Source: an uncultured euryarchaeote (lineage in GTDB: Archaea > Thermoplasmatota > Poseidoniia > Poseidoniales > Poseidoniaceae). From it: DNA of 5,001 nt. The DNA is taken from positions 1 through 5,001 of the forward strand of contig CALBJF010000145.1 of assembly GCA_937892665.1 (NCBI GenBank). The letters are read 5' to 3'. Position numbers and translations under genes: made by a program. Under the pieces are notes generated by a model. The model searched no databases. It saw nothing but the letters and a program-made list of their open reading frames with translations, and was not told where the DNA came from. Of this stretch, positions 1-5,001 are shown piece by piece (the first letter of the stretch is position 1; each line of letters opens with the position of its first letter).

Positions 1-1700
1 CCAGCGACCATAAGAACGCCATTATCGCCCATATTCAGTTCATCTAGGAACTCGTTTCGTTCATCACGAACATCCTGAACAAACGTTCGACTATCTTGTC
101 CAGTAATGGGACCGTTGAGTGAGAAGACAACGAAGGTTACATTGTTTGAAATGAATTCATTTCGGAAATATTCACGAGTTGCTTGTTGTTCAGTTGTGAG
201 GAATTCATCTGATGTCTGCCAAAAGGCGACGACTTCAGATTCAGTCATATTTGCTGCAGGTAAGGCATAACCAAATGCTTCGATGACTCTAGAGTCATTG
301 ACATTGTCAACCATCCAACGATGCATTGCTCTAAGGTTTGATTCCTCGAGTGGATCTTGACCGTCAAAATCCATGACGACCAAAGCAGCATTGACTGCTG
401 TCTCTGGCCATTTTTCATCCATATGTTCGAATCCAACTCTGGTCTCATCATTCGGAGGCAATGCATCACGAGAAGCGATTGAGAAATCGGCTTGAAGGAA
501 CGGTAAACCTGCTCCCAAAAGAATCACGAGCGTTGGAATAAGAACTGCCCATGGGCGTTCCATGACCGTCGTAGCAATTTTTGCCCAAACCCCATCTCCA
601 GTATCGTTTTCTGTACTAAAGGCGAACTTAATTTTTCCAACAAACACTCTGTGGCCAAGTATTGCGAGCACTGCTGGTAACACAATTACTGAGAAAAGCA
701 TTGCAACGGAGACGGCCAGTGTGCCACCAATCCCAAGACTCGGCAAGCCAGTTCCAGTAAAGAACAGCATACCCATCAAGCCAATCGCAACGGTTACTCC
801 GCTGAAAAAGACGGCTTTACCAGCTGTTGCGACAGTCATTGCAGTAGAGGTTCGAATATCCCTGCCTCGGTTGAGTTCTTCACGGAAACGATTAACCAGG
901 AAGAGGGAGTAATCGACTGAAACACCAATTCCAATCAAAGTAATGATGTTGATTGCGTATTGAGTTACTTCCATCGTATTTGAGAGCCAAATAGTGAGCC
1001 CCATTGCTGAGATTACAGTTAAGATTGCAACACCAAGAGGTAAAATTGCAGCAATTATTGTTCCGAAAACGATTCCAAGAATAATGAGTGTCAAAGGACC
1101 TGAAATTAATTCAGCAGTGATTAGGTCATCTTGGATTCGTGTATCAAAGGTTACGTCAATAGCAATTTGACCGGTTTTCCAAGAGTCAAAGTCCTTTGAA
1201 ATCTCGATCGTTTCGTGATTCTCTGCATAGAGGGCTTTTGCGTCGGTTCGATCCAAGTTGATCGTGATTCTGTTTTTAGCCCAAAAACCGTCTTCTCCAG
1301 AGTAAACAAATTCTGTCCTCTCATCGCCGTTGGTATTCCAAGAATACTCGATAGAAACATCGTCCATACTCTCCCAATCTGCAAGAGCCGCTGTCACCGC
1401 ATCTTGCCATTCTTGAGAAGAATCGTCAATAGATTCGTGATAAACAAGGAAGACGAAACCTTCTGCATCTTCTTCTTCGCCAATGAATGCATCTTCTCGA
1501 AGGTCACTTGCTTGAACGGACTCGTGTTCTCCGACACCCCATGACTCAGCCCAATTAGGCCCCATGGCGATGAGTGATGCCATTCCAATACAAGCCAAAA
1601 GACCGACTACGAGGACTTTTTTCCTGTAATCGTAAGTAAATTCTCCCAACTTGTAGAATAGACGATTCTCTAACAACTTAGGATCAGTTACAGATTCCAT
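1..1700 (-). CDS. MMPL/RND-superfamily membrane transporter, N-terminal 566 residues (C-terminus beyond window)
   Basis: The frame stays open from ATG 1700 to the left edge. An in-frame TGA about 30 bases upstream, with no other start between, fixes this start. Visible in order: a cytoplasmic N-terminus (1-26), TM1 (about 27-47), a large acidic extracytoplasmic domain (about 48-195), a block of helices (about 201-218, 219-240, 250-270, 294-316, 323-348), then TM7 (about 384-404) and the start of a second extracytoplasmic domain. Helix 4 carries GIGVSVDYSLFLVNRFREEL (257-276). Its Asp263-Tyr264 pair matches the proton-relay pair of MmpL-type transporters, so proton-driven export of a lipid or hydrophobic compound is the family expectation; the substrate cannot be read from sequence. 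The topology matches the first half plus part of the second half of the duplicated RND fold. The family is usually about 700-900 residues, so some 150-300 are missing. The gene lies 49 bases downstream of the hypothetical gene at 1750-2355 on the same strand. The family is secure; the role is inferred. Confidence 0.9.
   Translation of the reverse strand, partial: MESVTDPKLLENRLFYKLGEFTYDYRKKVLVVGLLACIGMASLIAMGPNWAESWGVGEHESVQASDLREDAFIGEEEDAEGFVFLVYHESIDDSSQEWQDAVTAALADWESMDDVSIEYSWNTNGDERTEFVYSGEDGFWAKNRITINLDRTDAKALYAENHETIEISKDFDSWKTGQIAIDVTFDTRIQDDLITAELISGPLTLIILGIVFGTIIAAILPLGVAILTVISAMGLTIWLSNTMEVTQYAINIITLIGIGVSVDYSLFLVNRFREELNRGRDIRTSTAMTVATAGKAVFFSGVTVAIGLMGMLFFTGTGLPSLGIGGTLAVSVAMLFSVIVLPAVLAILGHRVFVGKIKFAFSTENDTGDGVWAKIATTVMERPWAVLIPTLVILLGAGLPFLQADFSIASRDALPPNDETRVGFEHMDEKWPETAVNAALVVMDFDGQDPLEESNLRAMHRWMVDNVNDSRVIEAFGYALPAANMTESEVVAFWQTSDEFLTTEQQATREYFRNEFISNNVTFVVFSLNGPITGQDSRTFVQDVRDERNEFLDELNMGDNGVLMVA
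148..163. repeat. Perfect 16-bp palindrome inside the MMPL gene
   Basis: GAAATGAATTCATTTC is its own reverse complement with no spacer. It lies in codons for residues about 513-518 (RNEFIS) of the transporter. Such a site is expected roughly once per 65 kb of random sequence. It may be a codon-level coincidence; no function is assigned. Confidence 0.5.
283..298. repeat. Second perfect 16-bp palindrome inside the MMPL gene
   Basis: ATGACTCTAGAGTCAT is its own reverse complement with no spacer, in codons for residues about 468-473 (NDSRVI) of the transporter. It lies 119 bases from the palindrome at 148-163 and shares no sequence with it, so the two are not copies of one element. No function is assigned. 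Confidence 0.5.
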
Positions 1701-1720
1701 GTGCTTGCCGTAGTAAAACG

Positions 1721-1732
1721 GTTTATCAAATC
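1721..1732 (-). promoter_or_regulatory. Candidate archaeal TATA-like element upstream of the MMPL gene
   Basis: On the minus strand this reads GATTTGATAAAC, centred about 26 bases before the MMPL start codon. That is the spacing expected of an archaeal TATA box if transcription begins at the ATG (leaderless mRNA). No Shine-Dalgarno sequence lies before the ATG, which fits. The match to TTTA(T/A)A-type boxes is loose and no clear BRE is seen, so this is a weak call based on position. The transporter could instead be read through from the gene at 1750-2355. Confidence 0.28.
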
Positions 1733-1749
1733 ATGTATGGAGAACCCAT

Positions 1750-2355
1750 TCACTTTCGGTCAGTTGGTTTGCTCGATGGGCCTGGAAGGGGAAGAGTCCA
1801 TGCACGATTTTTTTTCTTCTCTAAAACAAAAACATCTTCTTCATCAGACCCTTCTATAGATTCTAAATCAGAGGATAATTCCAATCCAAAATCAGAAAGT
1901 GTTGTTTGGTCTTGGGGCAATCCCACCTCATTCTCCTCATCGAACATTTTAGCATCAACTGCGTGGGCATAAGCCATCTCATCAAGTGCTTCAACTGCAA
2001 TAAACATCGATTCAGGCAACCCTCCACTCAACGGGACGACATGGACGAATTCGTTTGGAAGACGACCATCGAAATTAGAATAATAGGCCATTCCATCATC
2101 TTGCATAACAAAGTCGATCTTGTACCAGCGGTCGTCCTTCTCGATCGGACTGGTGCGCATGTGAACCAACAGCCCAACTTCTTCGGCATCCTCTTTGAGG
2201 TTCGCTTGTTCGATCATAGACTCAAACACAGGTCCGAGGAAAGCAAGTCCGTCATTTTTCAGCTCTTTTGAGTTACGACCATAGGTGTACAACACCCGGT
2301 TTTGGTCGAAGTCTCGTCGGCATACAATCACTGTGACATCGGAATCTTGTCGCAT
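1750..2355 (-). CDS. Hypothetical soluble protein with acidic C-terminal region, 201 aa
   Basis: I do not recognise this family. ATG 2355 is the first start after an in-frame TAA upstream, and the next Met is residue 47, so the start is well supported. Residues 1-135 look like a compact mixed alpha/beta domain: a beta-like DVTVIVCRRDF at 6-16, a helix around 38-60, beta-like VGLLVHMRTSP (60-70) and WYKIDFVMQDDGMAYYSNF (77-95), then FVHVVPLSGG (103-112) and a helix near 116-135. Residues 138-179 are rich in Asp, Glu and Ser and probably disordered. They are followed by Lys180-182 and a Pro-rich end. There is no signal peptide or membrane helix, so it is probably cytoplasmic. It precedes the MMPL gene by 49 bases in the same direction and diverges from msrA. 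A functional link to the transporter is possible but unproven. An A8 run lies in the codons for Lys180-Asn183. Confidence 0.8.
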   Translation of the reverse strand: MRQDSDVTVIVCRRDFDQNRVLYTYGRNSKELKNDGLAFLGPVFESMIEQANLKEDAEEVGLLVHMRTSPIEKDDRWYKIDFVMQDDGMAYYSNFDGRLPNEFVHVVPLSGGLPESMFIAVEALDEMAYAHAVDAKMFDEENEVGLPQDQTTLSDFGLELSSDLESIEGSDEEDVFVLEKKKNRAWTLPLPGPSSKPTDRK

Positions 2356-2418
2356 GGATATAGAGATGTAAGTCGACAGTTCTTAATCATAATTCTAATC
2401 TACATTCCAATGAGTGGA

Positions 2419-2427
2419 TTTACAATA
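2419..2427 (+). promoter_or_regulatory. Candidate TATA-like element for the msrA-pruA operon
   Basis: TTTACAATA is the most TATA-like stretch before msrA, centred 40 bases upstream of the ATG. With archaeal spacing the transcript would start near 2449-2450, leaving a leader of about 13 bases without a clear ribosome binding site. The match is loose and rests on composition and position only. Confidence 0.25.
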
Positions 2428-2431
2428 CAAG

Positions 2432-2443
2432 TCTTCATGAAGA
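2432..2443. promoter_or_regulatory. Perfect 12-bp palindrome upstream of msrA, candidate operator
   Basis: TCTTCATGAAGA is identical to its own reverse complement and ends 19 bases before the msrA ATG. If the TATA-like element at 2419-2427 is real, the palindrome lies between it and the transcription start, where a dimeric repressor would block transcription. A perfect 12-mer palindrome is expected about once per 4 kb by chance, so finding one in this 107-base gap is suggestive but not proof. No known operator consensus is recognised. Confidence 0.3.
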
Positions 2444-2462
2444 GAACTTACAGTCGGTAAAC

Positions 2463-2993
2463 ATGGAGCAAGCAATACTCGGCGGTGGATGCTTTTGGTG
2501 CGTTGAAGGCGCTTACAAGAGAATGAAAGGAATCGAATCTGCCTTACCAGGATATGCAGGGGGTCAACGACCCAACCCCACATATGAGCAAGTATGCAGC
2601 GGGAGAACAGGTTATGCTGAAATCGTCATTATCGAATTCGACCCCGCTATCATTTCATACTCGACTTTGCTCGAAGTTTTCTTCACAGTACACGATCCAA
2701 CACAGTTGAATCGTCAAGGAAATGATATAGGCACACAATATAGAAGTTGTATCATGCCAACAAACGAGGAACAGGAGAGAGTCGCAAAGGAATCCATTCA
2801 ATCCTTCAAGGATGCCTTTACAGACCCAATTGTAACAACGATTGAACCTGCACTGAATCTTGTTGTAGCGGAAGTATACCACCATGATTACTATGCGAGA
2901 AACCCAACCCAAGGTTATTGCCAAATGGTTGTCGGGCCAAAGATAAGCAAGGTGCGTAGGAAACTTTCACATTTGTATGAAAAAACAGAATGA
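2463..2993 (+). CDS. msrA: Peptide-methionine (S)-S-oxide reductase MsrA
   Basis: MsrA reduces the S-epimer of methionine sulfoxide, free or in proteins, usually with thioredoxin as electron donor. The 176-residue length is that of a single-domain MsrA. The signature GGGCFWCVEG spans residues 7-16, with Cys10 the catalytic nucleophile and Phe11-Trp12 the wall of the methyl pocket. Further family marks are GYAGG (30-34), SGRTGYAE with Glu53 (46-53), HDPTQLNRQGNDIGTQYRS (77-95), AEVYHHDYY (136-144) and GYCQ with probable resolving Cys153, followed by GPKISKVRRK. The start one residue before EQAILGGGC is typical for the family. There is no signal peptide, so the enzyme is cytoplasmic, and no fused MsrB domain. 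The stop codon overlaps the first codon of the following P5C dehydrogenase gene (ATGA, 2990-2993), so the two are probably one transcript. A palindrome lies shortly upstream. The family assignment is secure. Confidence 0.97.
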   Translation: MEQAILGGGCFWCVEGAYKRMKGIESALPGYAGGQRPNPTYEQVCSGRTGYAEIVIIEFDPAIISYSTLLEVFFTVHDPTQLNRQGNDIGTQYRSCIMPTNEEQERVAKESIQSFKDAFTDPIVTTIEPALNLVVAEVYHHDYYARNPTQGYCQMVVGPKISKVRRKLSHLYEKTE

Positions 2994-4672
2994 GACATCT
3001 GCAACGCAGACTTGAAAGAGTGACTAGCCCACGATTGGACATGGTCAATGGAATAGTTCAACCACCAACCCCGAATAATGAACCTATTATGGGCTTCCTA
3101 CCTGGTTCCTCTGAGCGTATTGAATTACAAGCAGAACTTGCAAAACAAATGGCTGAAGTTATCGAGATTCCTTGCATCATTAATGGAAAGGAAGTTTGGA
3201 CGGGTAATATTGTCGAACAAGTCATGCCGCACAATCATAGTCACGTTCTTGCAAAGGTGCATCTCGCTGGCGAGAAAGAAGTTCAGGATGCAATCAATGC
3301 CTCACTTCATGCCCACAAAGCTTGGTCGACCATGGCATGGGAAGCAAGGGGTGCAATTTTCCTAAAGGCTGCAACAATGCTTGCAGGAGAACGACGACAT
3401 GAGATCAATGCCTCGACAATGCTCAATCAATCAAAGACATGTCATCAAGCAGAAATCGACTCTGCTTGTGAACTCATTGACTTCTGGAGATTCAATGTCG
3501 ATTACGCTCGGGCAATATACGAAGACCTGCAACCACCGATTTCTCCTGATGGTGTATGGAATCAAAGCGAAATACGCCCGCTGGAAGGTTTTGTATTCTC
3601 GATTACGCCATTTAATTTCACGAGCATTGCTGGAAACCTACCTTCCTGTGCTGCTATTATGGGCAACACAGGCGTCTGGAAACCAAGTAGAAACTCATAT
3701 GTTTCCAATTATGGAATTATGAAACTCATGATGGATGCTGGACTCCCTGCTGGCGTCATCAACTTCATCCCTGGAAAAGCATCGGTTGTTGGAGATATTT
3801 GCATGTCCCATCCAGACCTTGCTGGAATTCACTTCACTGGTTCAACAGGCGTCTTTAGAAAACTCTGGAGAGATATTGCCAACAATCTCGAGAATCTCCG
3901 AAGTTACCCTCGTATCGTTGGAGAAACTGGTGGTAAGGACTTCATTGTAGCCCATCCTGAATGCGATGAGGAAGCGCTTATTGTAGCTCTTTTACGAGGT
4001 TCTTTCGAATTCCAAGGACAGAAGTGTTCCGCCGCAAGTCGTGCTTACATATCAGCCTCGGTTTGGGAACGAATCGGCTCAAAGTATTGTGCTGAAGTTG
4101 GAAAGATTACAATGGGAGATGTCTCTGATTTCTCGAATTATATTGGAGCAGTTATCGACAAGAAATCCTTCGATAATATCGCAGGCTACATTGATCGAGC
4201 GAAAGCAGACAGTGGATGCACAATCGTCACAGGCGGAAACTATGATGACTCAGTTGGTTATTTTGTTGAAGCGACGACAATTCTTTGTGAAGATCCAATG
4301 TATGAATCAATGGCTCAGGAAATCTTTGGACCGGTGTTATCCATTCACGTTTACCAAGACAGCGATTATGAAAACATCTTGAAAATTTGTGATTCAACTT
4401 CGGAGTATGCCTTGACAGGTTCTATCTTTGCAAAACACCGTGAAGACATCGAATTCGCAAAGGACGCACTTCGATTCAGTGCTGGGAACTTCTACATCAA
4501 CGACAAACCGACCGGGGCTGTGGTTGGACAACAACCGTTTGGTGGAGCGCGTGGAAGTGGAACGAACGACAAAGCGGGAAGCCCACTCAACCTTATGAGA
4601 TGGGTTTCACCGCGTTCGATCAAAGAAACATTTGCCCCACCAAAGAATTGGACTTATGGCTTCCTTGAGTGA
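2990..4672 (+). CDS. pruA: Delta-1-pyrroline-5-carboxylate dehydrogenase (L-glutamate gamma-semialdehyde dehydrogenase), ALDH4 type
   Basis: This NAD-dependent enzyme oxidises glutamate gamma-semialdehyde (open-chain P5C) to glutamate, the second step of proline catabolism. Seen in the 560-residue reading: NEPIMGFLPGS (30-40), TMLNQSKTCHQAEID (143-157), SITPFNFTSIAGNLP with Asn209 (204-218), WKPS with Lys231 (230-233), HFTGSTGVF of the nucleotide site (281-289), RIVGETGGKDF with general-base Glu312 (308-318), FQGQKCSAASR with nucleophile Cys346 (341-351), EIFGPV with Glu444 (444-449), and the substrate anchor region QQPFGGARGSGTNDKAGSP (514-532). All expected catalytic residues are present. 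The pattern matches mitochondrial ALDH4A1 and its prokaryotic relatives, not the PutA fusion type. ATG 2990 overlaps the msrA stop. Met18 (3041) is a strong alternative, because homologues tend to begin shortly before the NEP motif and residues 1-17 are basic and unlike the family. No proline dehydrogenase gene is in the window. The 3' end overlaps a convergent gene by 19 bases. Confidence 0.96.
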   Translation: MRHLQRRLERVTSPRLDMVNGIVQPPTPNNEPIMGFLPGSSERIELQAELAKQMAEVIEIPCIINGKEVWTGNIVEQVMPHNHSHVLAKVHLAGEKEVQDAINASLHAHKAWSTMAWEARGAIFLKAATMLAGERRHEINASTMLNQSKTCHQAEIDSACELIDFWRFNVDYARAIYEDLQPPISPDGVWNQSEIRPLEGFVFSITPFNFTSIAGNLPSCAAIMGNTGVWKPSRNSYVSNYGIMKLMMDAGLPAGVINFIPGKASVVGDICMSHPDLAGIHFTGSTGVFRKLWRDIANNLENLRSYPRIVGETGGKDFIVAHPECDEEALIVALLRGSFEFQGQKCSAASRAYISASVWERIGSKYCAEVGKITMGDVSDFSNYIGAVIDKKSFDNIAGYIDRAKADSGCTIVTGGNYDDSVGYFVEATTILCEDPMYESMAQEIFGPVLSIHVYQDSDYENILKICDSTSEYALTGSIFAKHREDIEFAKDALRFSAGNFYINDKPTGAVVGQQPFGGARGSGTNDKAGSPLNLMRWVSPRSIKETFAPPKNWTYGFLE

Positions 4673-4980
4673 TGAGGCCATCTGCCTTTGGCCTCTAATG
4701 CATTCTGAACTTTTGGAGTAAGTAACTCTCCACTTCGATGACGAGCCGCTAAGGAAAGAATGTACCAACCTATAGTCAAGATTGGCGTTGCTACTAACAA
4801 TGTCAGCGAAAACCAAACAACAATGTTCCCATCTGTTGGGCTCCATGCCCACCATCCGGTAAGAACCAAAGTGATGATGAGAAACAATCGAGAGGCTTCA
4901 CTTGGCGTCGACATTCCCCTGTGATCGATGCGAGGTGCAAGAAGCCGATTCACCCAATCCATGTTTGTTCTTACACCCAT
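4654..4980 (-). CDS. Small hypothetical membrane protein with two transmembrane helices, 108 aa
   Basis: I do not recognise a family. The protein has a basic N-terminal segment (1-30), two hydrophobic stretches at about 32-46 (LFLIITLVLTGWWAW) and 53-79 (a long Trp/Leu/Ile-rich span), a short SPTDGN turn between them, and a basic C-terminal tail of about 29 residues rich in Lys, Arg and His. The two spans close together suggest a helical hairpin with both ends in the cytoplasm (positive-inside rule). The start at 4980 is preceded by AAAAGGTA, a weak and closely placed purine stretch. Met7 (4962) and Met23 (4914) are possible alternatives, and Met23 would begin just before the first helix. The TAA stop lies inside the end of pruA, giving a 19-base convergent overlap. 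The hydrophobic pattern and lack of a competing frame support a real gene; its function is unknown. Confidence 0.7.
   Translation of the reverse strand: MGVRTNMDWVNRLLAPRIDHRGMSTPSEASRLFLIITLVLTGWWAWSPTDGNIVVWFSLTLLVATPILTIGWYILSLAARHRSGELLTPKVQNALEAKGRWPHHSRKP
4674..4695. terminator. Perfect 7-bp hairpin just after the pruA stop, possible transcript end
   Basis: GAGGCCA (4674-4680) and TGGCCTC (4689-4695) are perfect inverted repeats with an 8-base loop, and 5 of the 7 pairs are G-C. The stem starts one base after the pruA TGA, between two convergent genes, where a terminator or 3'-end stabiliser would be expected. It is also coding sequence for residues 96-103 of the small membrane protein on the other strand. 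No strong T-tract follows on either side, so it is not a classic intrinsic terminator. The structure is visible; the function is inferred. Confidence 0.4.
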
Positions 4981-5001
4981 TACCTTTTGAAGAACTGTTT
5001 T

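Larger units (their letters stand above)
2356..2462. promoter_or_regulatory. Divergent intergenic region with promoters for the 1750-2355 gene and for msrA
   Basis: These 107 bases separate two starts that face away from each other, so both promoters must lie here or inside the neighbouring genes. The left part is AT-rich. On the minus strand TTATGATTAA (2383-2392) sits about 28-37 bases before ATG 2355 and could serve as a TATA element with little or no leader. CTATATCC directly abuts that ATG, too close to be a TATA box. Neither start has a convincing Shine-Dalgarno sequence. The promoter assignment is inferred from layout and composition. Confidence 0.45.

Noticed and set aside
547..556. 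GCCCATGGGC, 10-bp palindrome
   Set aside because: Palindromes of this length occur about once per kilobase by chance, and it is inside coding sequence.
846..862. GGTTCGAAT, resembling a tRNA T-loop
   Set aside because: No acceptor, D or anticodon stems pair around it, and it sits in the conserved RFREEL-following part of the MMPL frame.
562..912. Plus-strand open frame of 116 codons
   Set aside because: It is antisense to the MMPL frame across conserved transmembrane segments, has low-complexity Thr/Pro/Val composition, and shows no recognisable domain.
1462..1500. Direct repeat TGCATCTTCT, two copies 24 bases apart
   Set aside because: It encodes repeated acidic Glu-Asp-Ala residues in the MMPL frame, and codon reuse explains it.
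1215..1544. Plus-strand open frame of 109 codons
   Set aside because: It lies antisense to the continuous MMPL coding frame (first extracytoplasmic domain) and has no start context or family features of its own.
1906..2271. Plus-strand open frame of 121 codons
   Set aside because: It is a shadow antisense to the 201-residue hypothetical gene. That minus-strand frame has the better start, composition and neighbour fit.
3381..3722. Other-frame open stretches inside pruA (also 3078-3365, 3735-3950, 4041-4382)
   Set aside because: The pruA frame carries every conserved ALDH motif across this interval; the alternatives are out-of-frame shadows.
4607..4855. Minus-strand open frame of 82 codons overlapping the small membrane gene
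   Set aside because: It competes with the frame at 4654-4980, which has a clear two-helix pattern, while this one has no coherent hydrophobic or domain pattern and runs deeper into pruA.

Overview
The window holds five protein-coding genes, packed tightly, in an AT-leaning, non-repetitive stretch. It looks like a prokaryotic chromosome segment. Most starts have no convincing Shine-Dalgarno sequence. A TATA-like element lies about 26 bases upstream of one start. The aldehyde dehydrogenase is of the ALDH4 (eukaryote-like) type. Together these make a marine planktonic euryarchaeon (Marine Group II / Poseidoniales-like) my leading guess. That is inference: Bacteroidota also initiate without Shine-Dalgarno sequences and carry the same enzyme type, and no rRNA or tRNA is present to decide.

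Layout. Positions 1-1700 (minus strand) are the N-terminal 566 codons of an MMPL/RND-type membrane transporter that runs off the left edge. Directly upstream of it on the same strand (1750-2355) is an unrecognised soluble 201-residue protein with an acidic C-terminal region. The 49-base gap between them would allow an operon, but it also holds a TATA-like element placed for separate leaderless transcription of the transporter. A 107-base divergent intergenic region (2356-2462) carries a candidate TATA element and a perfect 12-base palindrome just upstream of the rightward genes.

The rightward pair is msrA (peptide methionine sulfoxide reductase A, 2463-2993) and a delta-1-pyrroline-5-carboxylate dehydrogenase (pruA, 2990-4672). 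They overlap by ATGA, so they are probably co-transcribed and translationally coupled. MsrA repairs oxidised methionine. P5C dehydrogenase completes proline breakdown to glutamate. No proline dehydrogenase is present in the window.

A convergent small two-helix membrane protein of unknown function (4654-4980, minus) overlaps the 3' end of pruA by 19 bases. A perfect 7-bp hairpin begins one base after the pruA stop codon, inside the small gene, and may serve as a transcript end. I saw no mobile element, CRISPR array or RNA gene, and no system I would call clearly new. The points most worth a second look are the msrA palindrome, the msrA-pruA coupling, the two uncharacterised proteins, and two perfect 16-base palindromes inside the transporter gene.
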